A stretch of DNA of 64,000 nt from contig CM049306.1 in the NCBI GenBank assembly GCA_026874595.1, positions 45,754,019 to 45,818,018 of the forward strand, written 5' to 3'. This DNA is from Sipunculus nudus (taxonomy: Eukaryota; Annelida; Sipuncula; Golfingiida; Sipunculidae). Position 1 is the stretch's first letter. Every line of letters starts with the position of its first letter. The notes under the pieces are model-generated. The model was not told the origin of the DNA. It did no database searches and saw nothing but the letters and a program-made list of their open reading frames with translations. This document shows positions 24,501 through 30,784 of this stretch, in pieces. Both the position numbers and the translations under genes were made by a program.

Positions 24501-25930
24501 AATTTGGCATTCAGATGAAAAAATTCCTTTTGTGAATGTCTTCATATTCAGCTGAGCGTCATGACCCGTTGGTCACTTGTTTCCAAACATAACCAAAGCC
24601 AGTCAAATTCCTACATGTCATCCCAAAGATGTGTAGGGCCAAAGCTTTGGCACAGTAAACTGTAAGAAAGTGCGTAGCTGGTGTGAATAACCACAGCTCA
24701 TGATCTTGCAAACAGGTTTCATGTAAAATGTGAGGTCTCTGCCTAAACTAAACATTCATGAAGAATCTGTAATGCAGTTTGTTGTGAATGAGAAGGGTGA
24801 TCAGCAGAGAAAAAACTATTTCTACAGGTCAAATTTACATTTTAATCAGAATTGCATTCGTATGAGCACATGCCTTTGCAAAGGTTTAACAGTCCTGCAG
24901 GACACTTCATCACTATCTGTACTAAAATGAAATTAAGATCAGTTTATGAAAAAAAAGTTTTATGAAAATTATTTTTTTTTTGCGTAATGATGCAAAAAGA
25001 CAGACAAAGCAACACACAGTCAAACAGACACAGATGAAAACATGGCCTTCTGGGTGGAGGTAATGACCCTAATGAGTGCTTTATTGCATCATGATTATTA
25101 GAGTGGTTTGTAAATTTGTATGCAGTTTGAAGTAATCTGTTAAATAAGTCTTGAGTACAAATATAATAGTCCCTGACTCAGATTAATTTATGCAATGCTG
25201 AATATATTGCATCTGTGTCCAGTGTACTTTGTTCTTGTAACTATGAATCCAAATTAGAAATTAGAAAAGAAGAGAGAAAGAATTAGTTTATTCAGTAATA
25301 AAGGGTATATTTCCCTAGTCCCAACTGCATGCAAACAGTTTCCATTTAGTGTTAAACTTACCTGGTGAATTGTTATGGTAAACATGCCAACATCTATTTG
25401 GTATTACCTGTAACAATCTATAAAGGTTAAATCAATTGGAGCTGAACAAGGTAGAATTTATGAGTATGTACAGTTTATATTTCCATAGAATGGTGCTTTA
25501 GTGTGTTAAATGATTTTAATGATTTAGATTAAAAGTAAATGTACATTAACATCATATAATCTTTGTTTACAGGGAATCAGAAGACACAGTATTACTGATG
25601 CTTAAGGAGATATACGCGACAATGGGAATAGCACCAATCAAACCGGGCCACCACCAGATGGTGCCAATGATGCAAGTACCAAAGGGAGGCCCACCAAACA
25701 ACCAATCAGGCCAGATACAGGCACCTCCACTCGTCTCACAGTCACCTCCACCAAGCGCCATGATGTCTCATCCTGACGTGTACAGATCACCGCCAACACA
25801 GTCTCCCGTCATAGTCGGCCATCATTCAGGACCACCCCCGCAGTACTCCGCACCCCTTCCCTCACAGCCTGGACCCCCAGCGGGAAATGTTGGACCCCCT
25901 CCACTTGGAGGCTTTGTTAGGAATAAATAA
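428..25930 (+). CDS. SEC23IP: SEC23IP-like DDHD-domain phospholipase, C-terminal 618 residues in 13 exons
   Basis: Spliced CDS: 428-569, 1188-1290, 2127-2232, 2787-2920, 3306-3434, 4353-4448, 11839-11960, 14908-15133, 15702-15713, 16099-16189, 16795-16992, 22680-22821, 25573-25930. All junctions are GT/AG and keep frame; stop TAA is at 25928-25930. Counting from the first whole codon: hydrolase core with GHSLG at 113-117 (Ser codon 2226-2228), SAM domain about 176-236, charged linker 237-277, DDHD domain about 290-510 with D354, D475, H496 and D504, and a Pro-rich tail after about 520. In vertebrates this intracellular phospholipase A1-family protein binds Sec23 at ER exit sites. The SAM domain, the helix after RKRLHLE and the segment EFARAH resemble SEC23IP more than DDHD2 or DDHD1. 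The N-terminal part, with the start codon, is outside the window. Whether it is an active lipase or mainly a COPII scaffold cannot be told here. Confidence 0.88.
1188..1290 (+). CDS. SEC23IP: SEC23IP-like exon b ([17 protein letters not shown])
   Basis: Acceptor TATCACAG/G, donor CCAA/GTAAGT. The segment ends [12 protein letters not shown], a highly conserved block of the SEC23IP/DDHD2 hydrolase core. The split Arg codon joins it in frame to the previous exon. Confidence 0.88.
1701..1825 (+). repeat. Dispersed double-hairpin repeat, copy 1
   Basis: CCAAGGCCAGTCAAATTCCT and later AGGGCCAATGCTTTGG form the conserved first arm pair. They are followed by a second, perfect 12-bp stem, GTTCAGGTTTGT (1763-1774) with ACAAACCTGAAC (1814-1825). 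Other copies are near 12682, 17686 and 24593. Confidence 0.6.
2127..2232 (+). CDS. SEC23IP: SEC23IP-like exon c, carries the catalytic serine
   Basis: Acceptor TTTTCAG/AAAATT, donor CTAG/GTAAGC. It encodes the helix before the nucleophile and VSVAGHSLG; the Ser codon AGT is at 2226-2228. The final Gly of GxSxG is split across the intron, a position where a splicing error would destroy the elbow. Confidence 0.9.
2787..2920 (+). CDS. SEC23IP: SEC23IP-like exon d ([11 protein letters not shown] and acidic linker)
   Basis: Acceptor AATTTCAG/GTTCTC, donor CAAGAG/GTATGT. It begins with the conserved helix after the nucleophile (SLILFDLL), then moves into a low-complexity Pro/Glu/Gln/Thr linker that in this family separates the hydrolase core from the SAM domain. 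Confidence 0.86.
3306..3434 (+). CDS. SEC23IP: SEC23IP-like exon e, first half of SAM domain
   Basis: Acceptor TGTCACAG/AAC, donor ATTG/GTGAGT; 43 codons, both junctions in phase 0. An acidic start (KEDEEVED) leads into SAM helices 1-3 ([17 protein letters not shown]). The IDMETL motif is also seen in vertebrate SEC23IP. Confidence 0.88.
3480..3955. repeat. CT-rich microsatellites around a GC-richer block
   Basis: CT runs lie at about 3480-3498 and 3915-3945. Between them, 3535-3840 is clearly richer in G and C than the surrounding intron and open in several frames. I do not recognise it; see the findings. Confidence 0.6.
4353..4448 (+). CDS. SEC23IP: SEC23IP-like exon f, second half of SAM domain
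   Basis: Acceptor ATTTGCAG/ATAATG, donor AAACAG/GTAATT; 32 codons. It contains the conserved SAM end [16 protein letters not shown] Helentron-like element starts only 23 bases after the donor. Confidence 0.88.
4472..6458 (+). mobile_element. Non-autonomous Helentron-like element, family 1 copy C
   Basis: The 5' end TTGTATCCGCC starts a hairpin (4473-4502, arms GTATCCGC and GCGGATAC). The 3' end is GTATTCTAG before T (CTAG at 6455-6458). The interior, about 4690-6365, is a tandem array of degenerate ~140-bp half units, most with a GGTGGCGCCACC box. Compared with copies A and B it is the most diverged, and it has lost the 3' hairpin segment, so it is probably the oldest copy. Confidence 0.75.
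6980..7515 (-). repeat. Scattered ATTCAGTAAATCAA-like motifs
   Basis: Near 6991, 7049, 7166, 7286 and 7499 the sequence repeats a CAYATGRTYCAGTAAATCAA-like motif with decay. It lies just past the Helentron endonuclease stop on the minus strand and may be 3' untranslated or 3' terminal Helentron sequence. Confidence 0.4.
7554..8317 (-). pseudogene. Helentron C-terminal endonuclease domain, frameshifted
   Basis: The first residues ([16 protein letters not shown]) belong to the helicase end. The endonuclease follows with all main motifs of the EEP/AP-endonuclease fold: [15 protein letters not shown] (catalytic Glu), [25 protein letters not shown] and [11 protein letters not shown] one-base-type frameshift lies near 7825-7845, between PPATSLNN and SLRIVLETV; the second frame runs to TAA at 7554. 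This endonuclease class resembles that of CR1-like non-LTR retrotransposons and marks Helentrons off from ordinary Helitrons. Confidence 0.85.
8318..8475. mobile_element. 158-bp MITE inside the Helentron reading frame
   Basis: The ends are inverted repeats: GGGGCCTGTTGCAATAA on the left and TTATTGCAACACACC on the right, with further inner pairing (CTTAAGCCCAG with CTGGGCTTAAG). The 3-bp CCT occurs just outside both ends (8315-8317, 8476-8478). Removing the insert and one CCT rejoins SSSSG with LYLLDYNPD, the expected helicase sequence. The GGGCCTGTTGCA-type end and 3-bp duplication resemble PIF/Harbinger MITEs, though TWA targets are usual there. Confidence 0.8.
8451..10577 (-). pseudogene. 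Helentron Pif1-type helicase domain, C-terminus interrupted
   Basis: The 708-codon open frame begins at a GTG that is probably internal; the true protein would continue from the Rep part. Superfamily 1 motifs are present in order: Walker A GGAGTGKS, Walker [18 protein letters not shown], and near the end HKTLGMTL and YVALSRV. The N-terminal part ([20 protein letters not shown]) is the usual bridge between Rep and helicase. After SSSSG the frame runs into an inserted MITE and ends a few codons later; the lost continuation, [16 protein letters not shown], resumes beyond the insert at 8317 and below. The helicase is long and otherwise open, so the element died recently compared with its neighbours. 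Confidence 0.88.
10859..11356 (-). pseudogene. Helentron Rep domain, C-terminal fragment
   Basis: Open from the CTA codon at 11356 (after an in-frame TAA) down to TAA at 10859. It contains [21 protein letters not shown], then [24 protein letters not shown] fits the two-tyrosine Rep motif of Helitrons (tyrosines four residues apart). [15 protein letters not shown] is another conserved block. The HUH metal-binding motif, which should lie upstream, is absent, so the copy cannot cut DNA. The frame ends at ACGAG/GTATGT, which looks like a splice donor, so 10578-10870 may be an intron leading into the helicase frame. Confidence 0.75.
11839..11960 (+). CDS. SEC23IP: SEC23IP-like exon g, charged helical linker
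   Basis: Acceptor ATATATAG/GAG, donor GCTAG/GTAAGC. It encodes a Lys/Glu/Gln/Ala-rich stretch ([13 protein letters not shown] and on) with no stop, probably a helix or coiled coil joining the SAM and DDHD domains. Assignment rests on open frame, phase match to both neighbours and the Lys-rich linker at this place in vertebrate SEC23IP. It sits between two inverted copies of the same mobile element. Confidence 0.75.
12682..12800 (+). repeat. Dispersed double-hairpin repeat, copy 2
   Basis: CCAAGGCCAGTCAAATTCCT and AGGGCCAATGCTTTGG match copy 1. They are followed by AGTAAAC/GTTTACT and ACAGAGACT/AGTCTCTGT stems. The second-stem sequence differs from copy 1 although a stem is present at the same place. 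Confidence 0.6.
12960..14480 (-). repeat. 280-bp tandem array with GGTGGCGCCACC boxes (copy A)
   Basis: Palindromic boxes start at 12998, 13127, 13276, 13407, 13556, 13687, 13836, 13967, 14116, 14247 and 14396. Spacing alternates 131 and 149 after the first interval, so the unit is a 280-bp dimer of related ~140-bp monomers (shared core TCAAAC and GATATGAG). Units are highly alike, which points to recent spread or homogenisation. Confidence 0.88.
14653..14697. repeat. GGC-repeat tract in family 1 element
   Basis: Nearly pure GGC/GCG triplets lie near the 5' end of copy A. The matching place in copy B (20400-20418) and copy C (about 4520-4530) has far fewer triplets, so the tract has expanded in A. 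Confidence 0.75.
14908..15133 (+). CDS. SEC23IP: SEC23IP-like exon h, start of DDHD domain
   Basis: Acceptor ATTTTCAG/TCACCC, donor CATCCA/GTAGGT. It encodes the conserved blocks [16 protein letters not shown] and [10 protein letters not shown]. The donor falls right after HP, so the family motif HPFDPVAYR is completed only through the following 12-bp microexon. Confidence 0.9.
15702..15713 (+). CDS. SEC23IP: SEC23IP-like 12-bp microexon encoding FDPV
   Basis: TTTGATCCAGTG lies between acceptor TTGTCATTTCAG and donor GTATGT, in phase 0 on both sides. Joining exons h and j through it gives FHP-FDPV-AYRLEPL, the invariant motif of the DDHD family. Skipping it would keep frame but delete four residues, including the first DDHD Asp. 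Confidence 0.85.
16099..16189 (+). CDS. SEC23IP: SEC23IP-like exon j (AYRLEPL to RKRLHL)
   Basis: Acceptor ATGTTGCAG/GCT, donor TTTAG/GTTGGT. It encodes [12 protein letters not shown] and the basic [10 protein letters not shown] block typical of SEC23IP and DDHD2. Confidence 0.88.
16795..16992 (+). CDS. SEC23IP: SEC23IP-like exon k ([15 protein letters not shown] helix)
   Basis: Acceptor ACTTTTAG/AA, donor CAGAGT/GTAAGA. It encodes the long helix after RKRLHL and the segment EFARAHRST, then an acidic stretch that is variable in the family. The EFARAH match favours SEC23IP over DDHD2. Confidence 0.88.
17686..17810 (+). repeat. Dispersed double-hairpin repeat, copy 3
   Basis: CCAAAGCCAGTCAAATTCCT pairs with GGGCCAAAGCTTTGG. 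It is followed by TGTAAGA and CAGCTCACATTCTTACA, which match copy 4 along the second hairpin. Confidence 0.6.
18001..19080 (+). repeat. Six units of an exact 180-bp tandem repeat
   Basis: Units start at 18001, 18181, 18361, 18541, 18721 and 18901, with no length change over 1,080 bases. Each opens with GTACGGACTTTTTTTCGCAA (or close) and ends ATGACAAATACACAT. Two further, more diverged units (19773-19944 and from 19945) follow the nested insertion. Confidence 0.9.
19093..19772 (+). mobile_element. Element nested in the 180-bp array
   Basis: The seventh repeat unit is split inside its T run: GTACAGCCATTT on the left, TTTCGCAATGC on the right. The insert begins near AAAGCCCTCAGCTCATAGGC, has a GTCCGTCC-rich leader (19140-19190) and ends AATATTCTAG (CTAG 19769-19772) before T. 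The CTAG/T end and T-run target match the host element's own style. Confidence 0.65.
20157..20357 (+). repeat. Minisatellite of acceptor-like ~31-bp units, left part
   Basis: About seven degenerate units run TTCCTTTTCTGG, then TTACAG, then CTGTGATGTAATG. AG ends of pseudo-acceptors lie at 20201, 20263, 20287, 20317 and 20348. The array continues after the copy B insertion. Confidence 0.8.
20358..22346 (+). mobile_element. Non-autonomous Helentron-like element, family 1 copy B
   Basis: The 5' end TTGTATCCGCC heads a hairpin ending GCGGAAAC. The 3' end has the inverted box GGCGGATAC, the hairpin GTAGTCGCTTGTCGACTAC and GTATTCTAG before T (CTAG 22343-22346). The 280-bp array spans about 20580-22240 with GGTGGCGCCACC boxes. 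It is inserted inside the 31-bp minisatellite and is close in sequence to copy A but inverted to it. Confidence 0.82.
22347..22679 (+). repeat. Minisatellite of acceptor-like ~31-bp units, right part
   Basis: This part continues the array of 20157-20357, with more decay: TTTACAGCTGAAATATAATG at the start (AG at 22363), then units such as TTCTTCTGGTTACTGC and TTCTTTTACTGGATACAACTG. The last unit, TTCTTTTATTTACAG, is the real acceptor of the exon at 22680. Confidence 0.78.
22680..22821 (+). CDS. SEC23IP: SEC23IP-like exon l, DDHD residues Asp-2 and His
   Basis: Acceptor TTATTTACAG/CTGTGATG, donor TACTG/GTGGGT. It encodes [10 protein letters not shown] (Asp 475) and [16 protein letters not shown] (His 496). 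The acceptor is the last unit of a degenerate ~31-bp minisatellite (20157-20357 and 22347-22679) whose other units resemble it. Confidence 0.9.
23253..23741 (+). repeat. ACGCCC-type interspersed repeat (family 4), copy 1
   Basis: It shares CATATGA...GGAG.ATTAT.GTATA at the left and CGGGCGTATTATACACATTTG...GTGCTCTTG at the right with 39044-39554 and 52595-53343. It ends CTTG (23738-23741) before T. Confidence 0.65.
23922..24579 (+). repeat. AGCTCAGCTGA-type interspersed repeat (family 3), copy 1
   Basis: The 5' end TTAGCTCAGCTGAC is matched by TCAGCTGAGCG near the 3' end, followed by the hairpin TGACCCGTTGGTCA and CTTG (24576-24579) before T. The same 3' end is seen as fragments at 36651-36681 and 48458-48490. 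Confidence 0.68.
24593..24720 (+). repeat. Dispersed double-hairpin repeat, copy 4
   Basis: CCAAAGCCAGTCAAATTCCT pairs with GGGCCAAAGCTTTGG (first stem). TGTAAGA (24661) pairs with TCTTGCA (about 24710), enclosing CACAGCTCATG. It starts 13 bases after the family 3 repeat ends. Confidence 0.6.
25573..25930 (+). CDS. SEC23IP: SEC23IP-like last exon, ESED motif and Pro-rich tail
   Basis: Acceptor TTGTTTACAG/GGAATC; stop TAA at 25928. It starts with [21 protein letters not shown] (family C terminus, Asp 504), then continues for about 95 residues rich in Pro, Gly, Gln and Ser. As I recall, vertebrate proteins end a few residues after the conserved helix, so the tail is an extension. Confidence 0.85.
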
Positions 25931-28900
25931 TGATAGTCAATTTCGTTATGAAAATGTGCAATTATTTAATGTGTATGTGAACTCCCTCACTCACTCTCTT
26001 GAGAGTATATATATACTGCATGTCTGATTTGTATATTATATATTTTAAGCAGGTGTCTGACATGCTGTTACAGTTGGGGATACACACTGTTCTTTACAGA
26101 AGAATGAATAGTATAAAATCTATTTTTATGGTCTCTCACAACATTTTATAGAATCATGCTGTACAGATCCATGCATTCATTTGTAGGTCACATTTGAGTG
26201 ATAATCTAGGTATTTAGCACTGCCATGCTGGCATTGGAGAATGACATGTTTTGTGTAGCGTATATATACTTACTGGTATCAGCTTTGTACACATTACATT
26301 GTTTGGAGCAGCAGTTGATCAAAGGCTTGTTCAAAAGTTGTTTTCTGTATATTTAGGTTTAGATTGCAGACTTGCACAGTTAGCTTGTTTAAACAGAAGC
26401 TATTTAATGGATAAAATGTATATTAAGTGGCTTCAGTAGTTGTGTCACCATATCTGAGCAGGTCTAAGTCAACGGAGTTGATTTTTAAGTATGGTCGATT
26501 AAAAGTCACCTTAGAAGGATGCTTACTGTGGACAATCATTATTATTCCGAGTCCCCTCTTTTTGGTATGCATTGACTGAGCCATAGTGTATAGGTTATTT
26601 TTTATGTATATTGGAATAAATCATAATTTTTACTGGTCATACCTCACTTGTATGCATTTCAAAGGTGACCTTACAAGTGTCTTTTAGAGAGGCTGCACTC
26701 AAGCTATTTACCTGTTAATAGGAAGAACTCATCTCTGTTCATTTATAACATTCTGTTATACTTGTTATGTTATACAGTTAACTGCTCAAAGCTGGAAGGA
26801 TTTCAGCAGCTATCTAAAACAAACCATGCATAATAATTAAGTGACTGTGTTTACCTGAGAGAGATATGCTCTAGTTTTAGTTGCAGGATATAACTTCAGG
26901 ATTATCCTAAGCTCCATGCTTTAAGAAAATAAAATCATTCTAATTATAATACATGGATACCTTCATCCTCGTTCAACAGACAGTACTGCAAGTAGATGAT
27001 GGTGCAGTTAAATAAAAGAAAGAAAATAAAGATTGAATCTTGTAATGTGATATTTAAAATTATAGGTGGTTGTGAAAGCCTCCTTGAATATTTATTACCT
27101 TCTTTGAGTGGACAATATTAAAAAAAAGACCAGTGTCAAACAAAAATTGAAAACGTTTCCTTTATCACAGGGGCATTGAAGCACTCTATCAAAAAATGGT
27201 AACATGAAATCCCATTAATCTTTTAATTAAATGTTCTTAAGATGTCCCAAAAAATGTGATATTTTTTTTTTTGGAAGAATATGAGCCATGTCTGAAGCAC
27301 TTCTGTGTTAAATCATACAAGACCTCCATGTAATATTATGAACTTAATCAGCTGATATTATCACTTCCATCACCCCACCCACAGGGGAAGTTTGTGCTTT
27401 CTCAGAATAAAAGAAGCAATGTTTATATTTAAAATTCTTGAAAAACTGGAACAAAACTCAGTGTCTCCACCTAGGCAAAACAATCCTACTTGATTCGCCC
27501 CTTTTTTTTACCTGCACTAACATGTACTGTGTTTTCTTGAATTTAAGCTGCACTTCTATTTAAAGCCACAGCCAGACTTTTCTGTACCCTGTCATTGATT
27601 CACTGAGAAGAGGTAAATCTCGTATGGGGTAATAGGTTCTTCCCTGGCTGATGTCATACTCCCCTACAAACTCATGTTGAAATTAGTTAATTTTTTTGTT
27701 TTACCATGCTGAAAGGCTGTCAAACCACCCTACAAACAACAAACCTGATTGAAAACATAACAACCTTGGTGGGGGTAAATATCAGCAAGAAAATTCAGTT
27801 TGATTACAGCAGCTGCAAAGCAGCGTATTTGTTAATGGGCCTTTTAAGTTTTGCAGTGAGTACAGGCACTATACAGTGTATAAACACACAATGTGTGCAA
27901 ATGAAGCATATTCATTTAATACTCGATTTTCAGTGAGTACAGGCACTACAGTGTACAAACACAACGTGTAACATTGCAGTATTTATTTTTTTCAGGCATA
28001 ATAGTAATATTATGATAAACAGAAGTGTCATGCAGGCACTGTTTGTTTGTGATAGGAAAACTTTCTGCACTGGTTATACCAGATTTTCTGGAAGCACATT
28101 TCACTTCCACCTTACAGTATTATTTCTGTTACATTGGTTTTTTGATCTTATGTTCTCATATATCAGATGTTTACCCAGAATATTCACTGTTATACCAACC
28201 ACCATATCCAAATAACTTGTTAATATGAACAATAGTTAAATTAACCAAGAGTTGATATTTTAGATCACTCAGTACAGTATAAGTCTTGACAGCAACAACT
28301 CACCTCCATTTCTGCAGATCTATAAGATCTCAAGCTTTGAACTGATGTAGCTCAACCCTTAGGCCAGAAAGTGGCTAGTCAGCTGCATTCTTTCAGGCAC
28401 ACAAACCCACAGTCCCCCACACAATTATAGGGCATAAGAAATAGACTTGTGTCTACTCTGGTGGTTTAAAACTTTAATGAAGATTTAACATATAAAAATT
28501 CATTGCAGAGATATGTTAAATGGGTGAAAAACCTTTATGGTTTCTGACATAGCAATGTGGCTAGAGTAATTATCGTGATGATATGCTTTTACAAGTTCAT
28601 AATTCCACTGCAATTGTATATAAGATGGCGTGTTCAATTCCCTGCATGTATCATGTATGTATCATATCCTGTATACATTGTGCCAAGTGTAAAATAAATC
28701 ATCCTGAACCACTTATGTTGTGTCATTATCTATTGACATGCACTGGTTTTATTTTCTGCTACATGGGAAGTGAAAGATGAACTTTGGACTTTATAAAGAT
28801 GTGTTTTATATCAGAACAGTACCAGTAAGGCCAAAATAATAAAAGGTATGGTTCTCAGGCACCGCCCTCATCAATTTTAACCCCCGCATCAAAAATTTTG

Positions 28901-30649
28901 ATTTTTTTTCAAGAAGATAAAATAATACAATTTTAATAAGATTTCCTTTGTAATGTAGTGCTTTTACATGTTAAGTAAAAAATGTTATTTTCATGCTTTT
29001 TCCTGATCATATGACATTATATTGAAACACAAAAAGAGGTAAAAATATAATATCGCCTGTCTGCACTAATTTCTGAAGTGAAAGTATCTTTGCTTTTGCC
29101 TAATGTAGCTTGATGTTATTTCAAGATAAAAGTTGTAAAAGAATTCTTGTTTATATTTAACAGACAAAGATAACTTTTTTGTTCTATTCCTTCTATGATA
29201 ATTTCGGATTAAAACCCTTGAACTGAACAGAATTAATACAAAAAGGATGGCAAAGTATGACTAATCCATTAATCTGCTTTCAAGGCTAATGTCAGACTAT
29301 AGCTCTTTGCCTTCACATGTAATTTGATTTCAATATATTGATCTACATCCATTTTCTGTTTAATGTGCTGATGCTTTTATTCAAAAGAAGATAGGAATAA
29401 GATTATGATATAATTTAGAACAAAAAAAGATCAGAATAAATACAAGAAAAATTTGCTGTAGATAAGTGTTCATAATTTTGTTAAGGAATAAAGAAGGCCA
29501 ATTATTTATCTTTTACTGAAATTTGGAATTTAAGAAATAATTTTTATCTAATTAAAATGATGATAAAAATAATAAATATTATTGTTATTATTTTCATTAT
29601 TATTAAATAAATAATTACTATGTGCAAAATTAGTGAAGTAAACACATTTATAATAGTTAATTTATTCCAATGTATATGAACAATATTTCCAAACAGCTCA
29701 TAACTTTTACAACCACATCTGGACTGTTACAGAGTTTATCTGATTAACCAGCTGTTATTATAATTTCACCACTGATTTTTTTCTTGCCCGTTTTGCATGT
29801 AAGGAAGTTCTTTTTCTATTTGATCTGCATAACAATGTTGTCTGCTGAAAGGCCATTTTGAAGCAGTAAAGTGAGCCTGCATAAAAAGTTTTAATAATGT
29901 AGCCATGATTTATATCCTCATTTATACCGATCTCTTTTCTTGTGCAAATAATTTGAACCTTGATGGGAAATTATAAAACAAAACTTTCGCTGAGGTTGGT
30001 AATTGTGCATTAATTATATATATATATGTGTGTGTGTGTTAATTCTAGCAATATTTATATACCAATTCATTTAAAAAATGCAAAAGCTTCTTATTAAGAA
30101 AAACAATATTTACTTAAATTAATTCAAATTTAATTATCATTTATAATTAATCAATTTAAATATAAATATACATTTTGAAACCGTAGTTAATCGTGGGATT
30201 TTTGATACAGGAATTCTCACAATCAGTTCACTGGAACGGGTTTTATTTGCCCTTTGCTACATTACAGCCGTGAATCATGAAACGTTCATATTTAACACAT
30301 TAACAATTCAAAATTAAGTTTTAAACAATAGAAAACGTTTATTTAGTATTATAAGGGCTTCAAAGGTTATCTTTTAAAGCTTGTAAGTCTGTATCCATGT
30401 TTTACAATGAACTAAACTGCTTTTATACGCAGGTGCAAGTCTACGACGCCTAGATATCTCCCAGGGCGACCGAGCTTTCCGGGCGATGTCTCTCCCATAC
30501 TGCACTGCGGCTTTGTTTGCAAGTGCACGTCACCAAGACTGGTCAAAATGTCGAACTGAAAACGCGGGTTTGTTTCGCTATATGTAGATTTTTTTACTAC
30601 TTTTCCAAAATTATATATCCCTTGGATCGTATACCTTGACTCTAGAACC
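25931..30649. other. 3' untranslated region and intergenic space
   Basis: AT-rich with no convincing coding region. AATAAA polyadenylation-type signals downstream of the SEC23IP-like stop occur at 26615-26620 and 26928-26933; which one is used cannot be read from sequence. A short imperfect duplication (27848-27900 and 27926-27980, core GTGAGTACAGGCACTA) and a TA/TG microsatellite (30017-30040) are the only repeats noted. Confidence 0.55.
30420..30649 (+). promoter_or_regulatory. Probable 5' region of the CK1 alpha gene
   Basis: CpG-containing, GC-richer sequence (30420-30570) in an AT-rich setting precedes the start codon, as expected of a broad housekeeping promoter. TTATATATCC at 30611 resembles a TATA box but lies only about 40 bases before the ATG, so I do not call it one. 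Confidence 0.35.
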
Positions 30650-30784
30650 ATGGCTAGCGCTAGTAGCCACAATAGCTCGTCCAAATCGGAGTTTATCATC
30701 AACGGGAAGTACAGATTGGTTCGCAAAATTGGCAGTGGATCGTTCGGAGATATTTATTTGGGCATCAACATATCCCATGGAGAG
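30650..30784 (+). CDS. CSNK1A1: CK1 alpha exon 1
   Basis: ATG at 30650, 45 codons, donor GGAGAG/GTATGG. It encodes the Ser-rich tail and the glycine loop ([13 protein letters not shown]). Confidence 0.93.

Larger units (their letters stand above)
22822..25572 (+). other. SEC23IP-like intron l: repeats only
   Basis: It holds a family 4 repeat (23253-23741), a family 3 repeat (23922-24579) and double-hairpin copy 4 (24593-24720). I see no gene in 24721-25572. Confidence 0.6.

Noticed and set aside
30611-30620. TTATATATCC as a TATA box for CK1 alpha
   Set aside because: It is only about 40 bases before the start codon, leaving almost no 5' leader; AT-rich background makes such matches common.
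30412-30726. 104-codon antisense frame at the CK1 alpha start
   Set aside because: It overlaps the CK1 alpha exon 1 in antisense and resembles nothing; it is most likely a shadow of GC-richer sequence.
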